Shown: positions 52,187 to 61,479 of the stretch, piece by piece
How positions within the stretch are numbered: position 1 is the stretch's first letter
Layout of the letters: each line of letters starts with the position of its first letter
From: Streptomyces canus
GTDB lineage: Bacteria; Actinomycetota; Actinomycetes; Streptomycetales; Streptomycetaceae
Direction: 5' to 3'
NCBI RefSeq assembly: GCF_030816965.1
Contig: NZ_JAUSYQ010000002.1
Coordinates: 1,488,001 to 1,552,000 of the forward strand
DNA length: 64,000 bases
Made by a program: the position numbers and the translations under genes
Notes under the pieces: model-generated
Databases searched by the model: none
The model's input: only the letters and a program-made list of their open reading frames with translations
What the model was told of the DNA's origin: nothing

Positions 52187-53677
52187 ATGTCCAACCAGAA
52201 CACCATCGGCTCGCCGCCCGCGAAGGACGAGCCGAGTGCATCGGGGCAGTCGGCGACCGCGCCGTCACAGCCGAACCGCCCCGCTCTCGCCCTCACGGTC
52301 ATCGTGACCTGCTACCTCATGGTGGCCATCGACTCCACGATCGTGAACATCGCGTTGCCCAGCATCCAGGAAGCGTTGGGCTTCTCCCCCGTCGGCCTGT
52401 CGTGGGTGATCAACGCCTATCTGCTGGCCTTCGGCGGCCTTCTGCTGCTTGGCGGCCGCATGGGCGACATGTTCGGCCGACGCCGGGTGCTGGTCGTGGG
52501 CACCGTGATCTTCACTGCCTCGTCACTGCTCGGCGGCATCGCCGACGCGCCGTGGCTGCTGGTCACGGCCCGGGCGTTGCAGGGAGTGGGCGCGGCGATG
52601 GCTGCGCCGGGCACTCTCGCCCTGATCGCCAGCAACTTCGAGGAGGGCGCGCCCCGCAACCGGGCGCTGAGCATCTACTCCGCCACCGCGGCCACCGGAA
52701 CCTCGCTCGGTCTGATCCTGGGCGGCATCCTCACCTCCCTGGCGTCGTGGCGGTGGATCCAGTTCGTCGACGTGCCCATCGGTCTCGCGGTGGCAGTGCT
52801 CGCCCCCATGTGCATCCGGGAAACCCCCTCGCACTCGGGCCGCTTCGACTTCGTCGGGACGATCACCGGTACCGCCGGTGTCACGGCCCTGGTGTACGGG
52901 CTCATCCGGGTGCCCTCCGAGGGCTGGGGCAACGCGGTGTCATTGACCTGCTTCGCCGCCGCCGTGGTCCTGCTCGTTTCGTTCCTGGTGGCCGAGCGCC
53001 GAGCCGCCCAGCCCATCGTCCCGTTCCAGCTGTTCTCGGAGCGCACCCGCACGGCCGCCTACACCAACATGCTGATGTTCACGGCGACCATCCTCAGCCT
53101 GTTCTACTTCCTCAGCCAATTCATCCAGAACGTCCTGGAGTTCTCCCCGATCCAGGCCGGCCTCGCCTTCCTGCCGATGACGCTGGGCATGTTCATCGTG
53201 GCCCGAGCGGTGCCGAAGATGCTGCCCAAGCACGGCGCGAAGCGGTTCATGGTGGCCGGAGCCCTGCTGATGACCGTCACGGCGATCTGGCTCAGCACCA
53301 TCTCGGTCTCCGACAGCTACCTCACAGGCGTGCTCGGTCCGATGCTGCTCTTCGGCATCGGGGCGGGCTGTTGCCTGATGCCCACGAATGTGACGGTGCT
53401 CAGCGGCATTCCCCAGCAACTCGCCGGGGCGGCCTCCGGCGTGCTTCAGACGATGATGCAGCTGGGCGGTGCGCTGGGGCTGGCCATCCTGGTCACCGTG
53501 TACGGCACGTCCGCCGACGACGCCGCCGAACACGCCGGCACGGGCGTCGACGCGGTGCACCAGGTGGTGACGGCAGGGGTCCGCAGCGCCTTCACCGGCA
53601 GCATCGTCTTCGTCGGCTGTGCTCTGGCCGTCGCCTTGCTGGTGATCCGCGTACCCAAGCCCGCCGCCAAGGCGTGA
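52187..53677 (+). CDS. MFS multidrug exporter, 14-helix (DHA2/EmrB-QacA) type
   Basis: A 496-residue transporter with about 14 membrane segments. Helix 1 shows VAIDSTIVNIALPSI and motif A is GGRMGDMFGRRR. The ATG at 52187 follows AAGGAG at 5 bases; the reading upstream of it crosses the promoter. It is under the divergent TetR. It is not preceded by the cluster operator and ends at a strong terminator, so it is probably an independent resistance unit and not the product exporter. Confidence 0.9.
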   Translation: MSNQNTIGSPPAKDEPSASGQSATAPSQPNRPALALTVIVTCYLMVAIDSTIVNIALPSIQEALGFSPVGLSWVINAYLLAFGGLLLLGGRMGDMFGRRRVLVVGTVIFTASSLLGGIADAPWLLVTARALQGVGAAMAAPGTLALIASNFEEGAPRNRALSIYSATAATGTSLGLILGGILTSLASWRWIQFVDVPIGLAVAVLAPMCIRETPSHSGRFDFVGTITGTAGVTALVYGLIRVPSEGWGNAVSLTCFAAAVVLLVSFLVAERRAAQPIVPFQLFSERTRTAAYTNMLMFTATILSLFYFLSQFIQNVLEFSPIQAGLAFLPMTLGMFIVARAVPKMLPKHGAKRFMVAGALLMTVTAIWLSTISVSDSYLTGVLGPMLLFGIGAGCCLMPTNVTVLSGIPQQLAGAASGVLQTMMQLGGALGLAILVTVYGTSADDAAEHAGTGVDAVHQVVTAGVRSAFTGSIVFVGCALAVALLVIRVPKPAAKA

Positions 53678-53703
53678 GCACTCTCCCCCGGTGCTCCGCA
53701 CCG

Positions 53704-53734
53704 CTGGGGCGTCCCTGTGACAGGGGCGCCCCAG
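53704..53734 (+). terminator. Strong hairpin terminator of the MFS gene
   Basis: A 14-bp stem (CTGGGGCGTCCCTG with CAGGGGCGCCCCAG, one G-T pair) closes a TGA loop, 27 bases after the MFS stop. A short TTTT follows 17 bases later. Confidence 0.8.
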
Positions 53735-53769
53735 CCGGCGTTTTCGGAACCGTGCGCGGTCGACCGACT

Positions 53770-54211
53770 TTAAGGGCGGCGCGAACACCTCCCGCAGAGC
53801 GGCGTACGGCACCGGCAGCAGAGCCACCTCAGTGAACTCACCGGCCGGATCGGTCAGCGGGACCATGCCGATGTGCCCCTTGGTGACCCCGCCGCTGCCC
53901 AGGGTCGTGGAGGTGACCTGGCCGCCCACCGCCCGGTGCGGCGCCTGCTGCGCGTCCACGCCGGTCGCCCGGCTGATCAACCCGTGCAGGGCCTGCTCGG
54001 CGGCCTGGACGACCGGCCTGTCCAGCTCGCGCAGGACGAGGGTGCGCATCGTGCGCGTGGTGACTCCACGCAGTGCGGGACTGTCGGCGCGGCTGAGCCG
54101 GTCGAGCTTCTCGACGACCATCACGGAGGCTCCGGCCAGCCCGAGTTCGGCTGCCAGGAACAATCCGACGGGCCCTCCTCCGACGACCACCACATCGACG
54201 TCGACCTTCAT
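53770..54211 (-). pseudogene. Truncated FAD-dependent aromatic monooxygenase
   Basis: About 145 residues remain of the N-terminus of a PHBH-type flavin hydroxylase such as those of aromatic polyketide pathways: VVVVGGGPVGLFLAAELGLA is the FAD motif, then EKLDRLSRAD and RGVTTRTMR. The similarity stops near LREVFAPPLK. The second FAD motif (GD) and the whole substrate domain are missing; the frame continues antisense to the MFS gene, which cannot be real. It is a decayed gene, next to other debris. Confidence 0.7.
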
Positions 54212-54305
54212 GGCAGCGGCATCCACGATGCCCCTCACTCCCTTCCTGACTGTCCTCGCGTCCTTGATGTCCTCGGACCCGCCGCATCCCTTCGGCCGAT
54301 GCCCT

Positions 54306-54670
54306 TCAGGCGGCGGTCAAGCGCTCGAACGCCGCATGCAGGTAGCCCGCGAGCACCGACGGACTGGGGTGCTCGAAGATCTCCGAGAGCGGCAGCTCGA
54401 TGCCCGTGACCTCGACGAGGCTGCTGCGTAGTTCGAAGGCCGTGAACGAAGTGAGCCCCAGCTCCACGAAGGCCACGTCCTCGGGCACCGCGTCGATGGT
54501 GCTGTGCCCGAGCGCGAACGCCGTGCTCCTGCGCACCAGCGACAGCAGCGCGCTCCGGCGTGCCTCTGCCGGCAGTCCGGTCATATGCGTGGTGAGCCGG
54601 TTGTTGCCGTCCACGGTGCCGACACCGTGGTCCCCCGATGCCGGGTCGAACAGGTCGCGCAGCAGCGGAT
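54306..54670 (-). pseudogene. Orphan C-terminal ACP fragment of a type I PKS
   Basis: About 110 residues look like the end of a PKS module: AEARRSALLSLVRRSTAFAL, then the carrier motif ELGLTSFTAFEL with a possible phosphopantetheine Ser, then PSPSVLAGYL. No other PKS domain lies upstream; the frame runs directly into the transposase debris. Sequence style (ELR instead of the trans-AT forms) suggests a cis-AT type I PKS unlike the main cluster. It is likely the relic of another cluster lost by rearrangement. A tiny functional ACP cannot be fully excluded. Confidence 0.55.
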
Positions 54671-54689
54671 GATTCCGGCCTCCAGCTGT

Positions 54690-54835
54690 TTCGGTTCCGG
54701 TTGTGGGGTGATCTCGGGTTCGGGTTCGGTTGGCGTGGTGGTGAAGAGCTCGGCCATGGAGGCTCGGACAGGTAGCGGCGGTCGAAGACCTGCCATTCGT
54801 CGTGGAGTTCGGCCAGCACCGCGTGCAGGCGTTCA
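54690..54835 (-). mobile_element. C-terminal remnant of an IS256-like transposase
   Basis: In one minus frame LHAVLAELHDEWQVFDRRYLSE resembles the C-terminus of IS256-type transposases. A one-base loss moves the continuation (SMAELFTTTPTEPEPE) into the next frame, where it ends near the ACP fragment. No terminal repeats or DDE residues remain. The identification is from memory of the family's tail and is moderate. Confidence 0.45.
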
Positions 54836-54915
54836 GCGGAGCCTTCAACTGGTACCGAAACATCCAGCGGGTCAACGAAACTGCTCGCGCCCTTCCGACG
54901 GCACCCACCGTGACC

Positions 54916-54935
54916 GTTCAACCGAACGATTGAAC
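54916..54935. repeat. Small inverted repeat before the solute-binding protein
   Basis: GTTCAA-N8-TTGAAC, about 105 bases before the next start codon. It could be an operator; nothing else marks this spacer. Confidence 0.3.
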
Positions 54936-55040
54936 CCGGAGACAGCCTTCGGATGACGCGGAACAACGCGGTTCATCGGCAGGATTGGTGCGCCGCCTCG
55001 TACGGAATCTGGCGGCGGAACCACCAGGAGGACCCCCACG

Positions 55041-56186
55041 ATGCCCAGTAACTTCAGCAGGCGGCGGCTGCTCACCACCGGAGCCGGTGTCGCTCTCGGC
55101 GGTGCCGCCGCGGCCGTCGCGACCAACGCTCAGGCGGCTGACCCCGTCGGCGCCCCGCTGGCGGGTGTCCGCGAGGAGACTCGCTCCCTCGACGAGCTCT
55201 ACGAGGCGGCCATCGCCGAAGGCGGCAAGCTCGTCCTTTACCAGGGCGGGGACGTCGACGCCCAGGCAGCCGGGCTACGGACCGACTGGGCCGCCCGCTT
55301 CCCGAAGATCCCGCTGACGGTCTCCGTGGACTACAGCAAGTACCACGACGTCCGCGTGGACAACCAGCTCGCGACCGACACCCTGGTCCCCGACGTCGTC
55401 CAGTTGCAGACGCTCCAGGACTTCACCCGCTGGAAGCGCGAGGGCAAACTGCTGCGCTACAAGCCCGCAGGCTTCTCACAGATCCACAAGGGCTTCAAGG
55501 ACCCGGACGGCGCGTGGACGGCGCTGTTCGTCATCGCCTTCAGCTTCATGTACGACATCCAGGCGGCCGGGGCGAACGCGCCCAGGACGCCACTGGACCT
55601 GCTCGACGAGCGCTGGAAGGGCGCCATCGCCTCCTCCTACCCGAACGACGACGACGCGGTGCTGTACCTCTACTCCCTTTACCAGCAGAAGTACGGCTGG
55701 GACTGGGTGGCGAGGTTCGCCGCGCAGCAGCCCCAGTTCGCCCGGGGCACGAACACCCCGGGCGCCGCGGTCAACGGCAAGACGAAGACCATCGGAGTGG
55801 GCGCGGGGGGCAGCGCGGTCTCCACGTCGACAACGGTGAAGTGGGTCCTACCGACCGGCGACCATCCCTTCATGGCCTGGGGGCAACGGGCCGCGATCCT
55901 GAAGAAGGCGGCGCACCCTGCCGCCGCCAAGCTGTACGTGAACTGGCAGCTCTCCGAGGAGCGCCAGGCGGCCAGCCGCAACGGCTGGTCGGTGCGGACG
56001 GACGTCACGCCGTACGCCGGCCTGAAGCCGGTGTGGGAGTTCCCGAACGCCCACGTCGACGGCTTCCCCAGGTTCATGGAGGACCGCGCCGCGGCCGAGC
56101 GGCTGCGGCAGACGTTCTCCCTCTACTTCGGCGAGGTCAAGGGCGACCCGTCGCCGGGCTGGCCCGGTCTGCACCCGGGGAGCTGA
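55041..56186 (+). CDS. Tat-exported ABC-type solute-binding protein
   Basis: A 381-residue periplasmic-binding-type protein. The N-terminus has a twin-arginine signal (SRRRLLTTGAG), a hydrophobic core and an AQA-A cleavage site near residue 33, and no lipobox Cys. The mature part begins with SLDELYEAAIAEGGKLVLYQG, which is typical of iron(III)/spermidine-type (SBP_bac_6/11) binding proteins. Tyr residues such as those in YSKYHD could be ligands for metal, but the substrate is not settled. No permease or ATPase gene adjoins it, so it is an orphan here. AGGAGG lies 10 bases before the ATG. It precedes a two-component pair in the same direction. Confidence 0.85.
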   Translation: MPSNFSRRRLLTTGAGVALGGAAAAVATNAQAADPVGAPLAGVREETRSLDELYEAAIAEGGKLVLYQGGDVDAQAAGLRTDWAARFPKIPLTVSVDYSKYHDVRVDNQLATDTLVPDVVQLQTLQDFTRWKREGKLLRYKPAGFSQIHKGFKDPDGAWTALFVIAFSFMYDIQAAGANAPRTPLDLLDERWKGAIASSYPNDDDAVLYLYSLYQQKYGWDWVARFAAQQPQFARGTNTPGAAVNGKTKTIGVGAGGSAVSTSTTVKWVLPTGDHPFMAWGQRAAILKKAAHPAAAKLYVNWQLSEERQAASRNGWSVRTDVTPYAGLKPVWEFPNAHVDGFPRFMEDRAAAERLRQTFSLYFGEVKGDPSPGWPGLHPGS

Positions 56187-56298
56187 CGTCAGCGCGGGCA
56201 CGGCACCACCGGGGCGTTTACAGCGATCAAACAGGTCACGGCTTAGACTTCTTGACCTGTTGTCACCTTCGCCCGGCCCGCCCCAGGGAGCCGCAGCC

Positions 56299-57495
56299 GT
56301 GCCCGTCACCGCGCTCGCCGTACGCCGGCCATCCGGCTCCGCACGGAATCTCCCACACCTGGTGTTCCTGGTCGCCGTGGTCGGCACCCTCGTGCGGCTC
56401 TTCGAGCTGAACCACGAGCTGTGCTGGCACATCGCGCCGCCCACGGCCGCGCTGGCCCTGCTGTACGCGGCCGGGCTGGCCTGGTGGGACCGGCTGGAGC
56501 GCTGGGCGCGACCGGCCTGGCTCGGTCTCCTCCTGCTGCTGTGGTCCTGGGTGGCCTGGAGCCTCCCGGCACAGCTCACCTTCGGGTACGCGTGGCTGGC
56601 CGTACCGCTCGCCGTCCTGGCACTGCGCATGCCCACTCGCGCGGCACGGGCCACGGCGCTCGGTGTCCTCACCGCACTGCTGGTCTCGGCCCTTCAGCGA
56701 GCCGGCGGCGGCTTCGACCCCGATGTGCTGGCTCCGCCGGTCACCGCCCTGTGGGCGACCGTACTCCTCTACCGCGCCCAGCAGCGGCTGACCCGCGAAC
56801 TCGCCACCACACGAGGCGAGTTGGCGCGACAGCAGCGAGAGGCCGGGCGGCTCGGCGAACGAGCCCGCATCGCGCGGGACCTGCATGACACACTCGCCCA
56901 GGAACTCTCGGGCAGCCGCATGCTGCTCCAGGCCGCCGACCGGGACTGGGACCGTCGCCCCGACGTCGCCCGACGGCAGGTGCGGGCCGTGACCGGAGCT
57001 CTCGGCGAGCATCTCGCGCAGACCCGCGGCATCATCGACGACCTCACCCCACCCCTGCTCGCGCGAGACGGCCTGGAGGCGGCGCTGCGCGACCTGTGCA
57101 CCCGCACCGGCTCCGCCGTCGGCACGCCCACGATCACCTTCCGTACCGAACACGAGCCCTGCTCCCTGCGGACAGATCAGGCCGTGGCCCTGCTGCGGGT
57201 GACACAGAGCGTTCTGGCCAACGCGTGCGAACACGCGCGGGCCCAACACGTACGCGTCACTCTGGCCTACGGCGACGCGGCGACCGCGGCCGTCGAGGTC
57301 CTGGACGACGGAGTGGGATTCGACTCGATGGCGCTACAGCCCACCGGCAACGGTCGCGGATTCGGACTGGCCGCGGCGCGTGACCGACTGGGTGTGTTCG
57401 GCGGCACCTTCCGCATCGACAGCACGCCCGGACACGGCACCCGCGTACGGGCGGCCCTGCGAGCCGAGGACCGAGTCCCGGTGGGCACGCGATGA
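56299..57495 (+). CDS. Sensor histidine kinase (HisKA_3 type)
   Basis: A 398-residue NarL/DesK-type kinase. Residues 1-150 hold about 5 hydrophobic segments, a short coiled coil follows, and the dimerisation box is RIARDLHDTLAQELSG with the phospho-His. The C-terminal ATPase shows NACEHARA (N box), DDGVGFD (G1) and GRGFGLAAARDRL (G2). The GTG at 56299 is preferred over a TTG at 56260. Its TGA overlaps the ATG of the response regulator gene (ATGA). The partner regulator is broken by a stop codon, so the pair may be dead or the kinase may signal elsewhere. Confidence 0.88.
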   Translation: MPVTALAVRRPSGSARNLPHLVFLVAVVGTLVRLFELNHELCWHIAPPTAALALLYAAGLAWWDRLERWARPAWLGLLLLLWSWVAWSLPAQLTFGYAWLAVPLAVLALRMPTRAARATALGVLTALLVSALQRAGGGFDPDVLAPPVTALWATVLLYRAQQRLTRELATTRGELARQQREAGRLGERARIARDLHDTLAQELSGSRMLLQAADRDWDRRPDVARRQVRAVTGALGEHLAQTRGIIDDLTPPLLARDGLEAALRDLCTRTGSAVGTPTITFRTEHEPCSLRTDQAVALLRVTQSVLANACEHARAQHVRVTLAYGDAATAAVEVLDDGVGFDSMALQPTGNGRGFGLAAARDRLGVFGGTFRIDSTPGHGTRVRAALRAEDRVPVGTR

Positions 57496-58157
57496 GCGAG
57501 ACCTCCAGCCCGTCGCTGCGGATCGTGATCGTGGACGACCACACGGTCGTACGGGCCGGCCTGCGCGCCCTCCTCTAGAGCGAACCCGGCTTCACCGTCG
57601 TCGGCGAGACCGGCGACGGTACCGACGCTGTGCAGCAGGTGGAACGACTCGGCCCCGATGTGGTGCTGATGGACCTCCGGCTGTCGGACACCGGCGCGGC
57701 AGGCAGCGTCATCGACGGCATCGAGGCGACCCGCCGGATCCTGGCCACCCCCACCCCTCCCCGAGTCGTCATACTCACAAGCCATGGCCACCAGGCCGAC
57801 GTCCTGCGAGCTGTGGAGGCCGGAGCGCGCGGATACGTCCTCAAGGCGGGGCCGCCCGAGGAATTGTTCCGCGCCGTACGCGCCGCGGCGGCCGGAGGCA
57901 TGGCGCTGGCACCGGAGGCCGCGGCACAGTTCGTCGGCGATCCGACCGCGCCGGGCCCACTGCTGAGCGAGCGCGAGATCGAGGTCGTCCGGCTCCTGGC
58001 TCATGGACACAGCAACCGGACGATCGCCGGCACCCTGTATCTGGCTGAGGCCACGGTCAAGACCCATCTGGTCCGCATCTACCGCAAGCTCGGCACGGGA
58101 AACCGCGCCGGCACCGTCACAGAAGCGGTCCGACTCGGCCTGATCGAACTCAGCTGA
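57492..58157 (+). pseudogene. NarL-type response regulator interrupted by an in-frame TAG
   Basis: The frame starts at an ATG that overlaps the kinase stop. It reads as a receiver domain (IVIVDDHTVVRAGL), meets TAG at 57576-57578 (codon 29), and continues in the same frame as a normal regulator: phospho-Asp in VLMDLRLS, VLKAG, and a LuxR-type DNA-binding domain (LSEREIEVVRLLAHG ... ATVKTHLVRIYRKL). Relatives have CAG (Gln) at that place (LLQSEPGF), so a single C-to-T change explains it. The downstream part could restart only at a late codon, without the receiver's first strand. A sequencing error or readthrough remains possible. Confidence 0.8.
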
Positions 58158-58689
58158 GCCTGACCTGGCACCGTCCTCAGCGGACCCTCAACCGCCGGAC
58201 GGAACGAGTCGTGAGTCGGCCCCAGTCCGTACATCCCGCAGTAGTGAGCCGGCACGCGCAGCGAAACGGCACGGGCGGCCGTGGTCGGCGGCGGTGAGGT
58301 GGGCGGCGACCGCCGCGGCAGGCCCACCGAAGGAGCCGGTCGTCATGACGGGTTCTCCGTATAGGGGCAGGCTTTCCGGTACGCCTGCCCCCGACTGGAA
58401 CAGCAAGACACCCTCAGGACGGCGCGAAGATCACGTGGGGTGTCGGGAGGGGCTCTTCGCCGACCATGGACGGCGAAGAGCCCGAGAGGCTGTCTCCCCC
58501 AACCCCTCCCCTGCCGAGTCGCCCTCACATCCCCGCTCACACTCGCCGCTCGCGGTCAGGTCTCTCCGTCCGCCGTGGCGGTGAGCCCAGTCGGCGGCTT
58601 CGGCATCGGTCAGGAGGAGCGCCTGGTCTGGTGGGCGGTGCCGTCCTGGACGACGTGGACGCGGCCCGGGTGCCGCCGTGCTTCGGGGC

Positions 58690-59000
58690 GGGGCCGGCTA
58701 TCGGGGCGAGGCGCTGCCAGGTGTCGGCCGTGACCCGCGCGAGGGAGACCGCGTTGTACCAGAAGGGCCGTGCGGGTGTGGAGAGTTGGGTGACGCCTTC
58801 CGTCCAGTCGGCGGTGAAGCCATTCTTCGCGCCCATCTTTACGAGAGCGTTCTGTAACGACGTTGGGGTCGGCGAGCGGAGGGGGTTGAGTCCGGTGCCG
58901 AGTGCGGCGCCAAGGTTCGCGTGGCGGGGGCCTGCGGTCCGGGTGTGGAGGAGCACTCGGTCGTCGTCGGTGGCCGGGGAGAAGTTGCCCCAGTCGTGGT
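58690..59000 (-). pseudogene. Coding-like fragment, function unknown
   Basis: About 100 residues with strong third-position GC (YHDWGNFSPATDDDRVLLHT, then NALVKMGAKNGFTADW and RPFWYNAVSLARVTADTW). There is no start codon of its own at a natural place, and the ends run into unrelated sequence, so I read it as a fragment. I do not recognise the family. The flanking stretch 58158-58690 shows no gene. Confidence 0.4.
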
Positions 59001-59027
59001 AGCACTTGGCGCTGATATCGCGGTACC

Positions 59028-59105
59028 CGCACCTTCCAGAACCTGCGCCTGTTCGGGCAGTTGATGGTCCGCGAGAACATTCTCGTCGCGCTCGACCGCA
59101 CCCGG
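59028..59105 (+). pseudogene. 26-residue remnant of an ABC-transporter ATPase
   Basis: RTFQNLRLFGQLMVRENI and a following LVALDRT are the Q-loop region of a LivG-type branched-chain amino-acid transporter ATPase. Nothing else of that gene is near. It is inserted between the unknown fragment and the NACHT remnant, on the opposite strand. Confidence 0.6.
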
Positions 59106-59109
59106 CCCC

Positions 59110-59897
59110 GGACACACGCCTCCTGCGCCGAGACTGCGAGCGGTCGTACGACTTCGGGCGAGCGCAACGGGTGCGACGACGGGACGTCCCGTGGCACGGG
59201 CCGGTCGGGCCGGCCCGAGACCAGGACGCGCACGCCGGGCGGCGGGTTCGCGGGGAGCAGCGCCGCGATGCTGTGCTCGCCGGGGCCCGCCGTCACACCC
59301 CGATCCTCGTCCAGCCCGTCCACGACGAGCGCCAGCCGCTCGCCCGCCTGGGCGCAGGACGCGGCGGCAGCCTCCAGCAGCCGGTGGAAGACACCGGCGG
59401 GGGCCGCCTCGGCCGACAGGTCGGGCATCGGCTGCCCGGCCGCCTCGACGACCACGCGCAGAAACGCCGTCCAGTCGCTCTGACCGAACCAGCGGGCCGT
59501 GACGAAAAAGGAGACGAGCCTGACGCCGGATGCCGGACGAACCACGCCATGAGCGCGGACTTCCCGGCCCCCGCGGGGCCCTGCCACCACTGGTACGCGG
59601 GACCCTCCGCCGCCTTGCAGAAACGGGCTAGTTCAGCCAGCTCGTCCTCGCGGCCCACGAGGTCCAGGGGAACACCTGCTCCACCTGGTACCGGTAGGAC
59701 GAGCGCGCGGTCGCGGCGGGCCGACTCAGGTACACATCGCCGACCAGCACTCCGGTGACGGCAAGGCCGCCGGGTTCCGCGTGAGCGTCCCCGGAGTTGC
59801 GGACCTGGGCCTTCACGAGTCGGGAGTCCGTCACTTCCCCCTGCCCGTCAGACGTGTCCGCGCCCTCACTCGAGCCTGGCCCCGGTATCGGCGTCAC
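59110..59897 (-). pseudogene. Frameshifted NACHT/STAND-type ATPase
   Basis: The start (59897) gives a short N-terminal part ending SSYRYQVEQVFP. The next piece, LVGREDELAELARF and the Walker A motif GPAGAGKSAL, lies in another frame (shift near 59665). A third piece after RHPASG, with SFFVTARWFGQSDW and a Walker B-like LALVVDGLDE, lies in yet another frame (shift near 59530). The C-terminal sensor domain is absent. The gene is dead. Related actinobacterial genes encode NTPase signalling proteins beside a small membrane protein, which is the arrangement here. Confidence 0.6.
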
Positions 59898-60246
59898 CGC
59901 CGCCGGACGCGTCGGCTTCGCCGGAGTCCTCCACCCGGACCTCCGACGGCAGCGAGCCGCCCTGCGCCACGACTCCGGTGTTCGCGCGCCCGCCGGGTCC
60001 GGCGACGGCCCGTCCGGTGCCCGACACCCGCAGCACCGCCGGACGCGGTCGCACGGAGTCCGACCCGCCCGCTGCGAGACCCGCCCACACGCCGATCCCG
60101 ACGGCGGCCACTCCGGCTAGCGCGGACACCGCAGAAGCGATCTTGTCGGCGTCGTCCCAGCGGAGCACGGCGAACACGGCCGCCAGCACCGCCACCACGC
60201 CCGACGTCACCAGGATCGTCACCCGCCGCCCGCTCATCCCGGCCAC
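59866..60246 (-). CDS. Small membrane protein upstream of the NACHT remnant
   Basis: A 126-residue protein with two hydrophobic segments (VTILVTSGVVAVLAAVFAV and an Ala/Gly/Val-rich one near residue 45) and a Gly- and Asp-rich tail with short repeats (GRANTG, GDADTG). I cannot name its function. In Streptomyces such proteins commonly stand before NTPase genes of the NACHT type; here the partner is broken. Start GTG 60246 or ATG 60237. The region 60247-60836 after it has no gene that I can support. Confidence 0.5.
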   Translation of the reverse strand: MAGMSGRRVTILVTSGVVAVLAAVFAVLRWDDADKIASAVSALAGVAAVGIGVWAGLAAGGSDSVRPRPAVLRVSGTGRAVAGPGGRANTGVVAQGGSLPSEVRVEDSGEADASGGGDADTGARLE

Positions 60247-60750
60247 CTGCCCCTGCCGTCCAGACCGCCGTGCCGGGCAAGTCGAAGGCGCCTGGCGGGA
60301 ACAGATCGTTCCGCAGGCGCCTTCGTCGCGTGGACCGCGGTGCCGCCCGTGCCTCAGCGGTGCCGTCGCCGTCAGGTGTCACCCAACACTGCAGCAGTCC
60401 CAACACCGTGGCTGCAGCGTCGTGTGCCGGCGCTCGTCGTACTGCCACCGGGGGCACGGTAGGGCTCTCATGATCGGGGATACCCACCCGATCGCCGACG
60501 ACCGCCGTGCAGCAACGGGCCTGTTAAGGCTCAGGCATTCCAGCCGGGCCGCCCACACCCATTGACGGACGCTCCTACCACGGCGAGTCGCGACAGGCTC
60601 GCAGATCAGGGTGGCCATGGGGAGGACCACTGGCTGGTTGCCGACTGCCACGGCGGCAACGCTCCCGCCATAGAGCCGTCACGGTGACAGGAACGTGAGA
60701 CACGAGCCCCCACAGGAAGCAATAAAGACCCTCCGACCTGGGCATTTGAC

Positions 60751-60780
60751 TTGATCACCAGAATCTACCCCCATCATAAC
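60751..60780 (+). promoter_or_regulatory. Probable clpP promoter
   Basis: TTGATC at 60751-60756 and CATAAC at 60775-60780 are separated by 18 bases, in an AT-richer stretch that ends with TTTTTTA just before the ribosome site. They are the best sigma-70-like boxes before clpP. Confidence 0.4.
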
Positions 60781-60836
60781 GTCACGTACGTCCTGTACAT
60801 TTTTTACGGACAGCCTGCTGCGAGGAGGGGTACGCC

Positions 60837-61472
60837 ATGGCCCGACCCACCGCCCGTTACGTCCTGCCCGAGTTCCACGAGCGCACGAGCTCCGGGCACC
60901 AGACGATGGATCCGTACTCGAAGCTGCTGGAGGAGCGGATCGTCTTCCTCGGGACCCGGATCGACGACGTCTCGGCGAACGATGTGATGGCGCAGTTCAT
61001 GTACCTCGAGTACCAGGACCCGGACCGGGACATCTCGCTGTACATCAACTCCCCCGGCGGCTCGTTCAGCGCGATGGCGGCGATCTACGACACGATGCGG
61101 TACGTCAGCTGTGACGTGGAGACGACTTGCCTGGGGCAGGCCGGCTCCTCCGCGGCCGTGCTGCTGGCCGCCGGCACCCCGGGCAAGCGTTCCGTGCTGC
61201 CGGGTGCCCGGGTGGTGATCCACCAGCCCGCACTGAGCGAGCCGGTCCAGGGGCAGGCCAGCGATCTGGCCATCCAGGCCGACGAGCTGATCCGGGTGCG
61301 AGCCCGCCTGGAGGAGATGCTCGTCCGGCACACCGGGCGCAGCCCCGAGCAGGTGAGCGTGGACATCGAGCGGGACAAGATCCTGGACGCGCAGGGCGCC
61401 CTGGACTACGGCCTCGCGGACGCGATCGTCCCGAGCCGCAAGTCCTCGCGCACCACGCCGGACGCGAGGTGA
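60837..61472 (+). CDS. clpP: ATP-dependent Clp protease proteolytic subunit
   Basis: A 211-residue ClpP. The family body starts near residue 28 ([14 protein letters not shown]). The nucleophile Ser lies in [14 protein letters not shown], the His in RVVIHQPA, and the Asp in the stretch [10 protein letters not shown]. The N-terminal processing region is longer than in ClpP1 and resembles that of the ClpP3/ClpP4 type of Streptomyces. GAGGAGG lies 8 bases before the ATG at 60837. It is followed 7 bases later by a small gene rather than a second clpP, so it would have to pair with a ClpP from elsewhere or form a homomer. Confidence 0.92.
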   Translation: MARPTARYVLPEFHERTSSGHQTMDPYSKLLEERIVFLGTRIDDVSANDVMAQFMYLEYQDPDRDISLYINSPGGSFSAMAAIYDTMRYVSCDVETTCLGQAGSSAAVLLAAGTPGKRSVLPGARVVIHQPALSEPVQGQASDLAIQADELIRVRARLEEMLVRHTGRSPEQVSVDIERDKILDAQGALDYGLADAIVPSRKSSRTTPDAR

Positions 61473-61479
61473 GCCGTAC

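Noticed and set aside
52940..53770. Continuation of the flavin monooxygenase reading through the MFS gene.
   Set aside because: The residues become His-, Arg- and Gly-rich without any FAD or substrate motif, and the opposite strand is a clear transporter gene.
54306..54908. One continuous 200-residue gene that includes the ACP motif.
   Set aside because: Its N-terminal half is the wrong frame of the transposase tail; only the C-terminal 110 residues look like a carrier protein.
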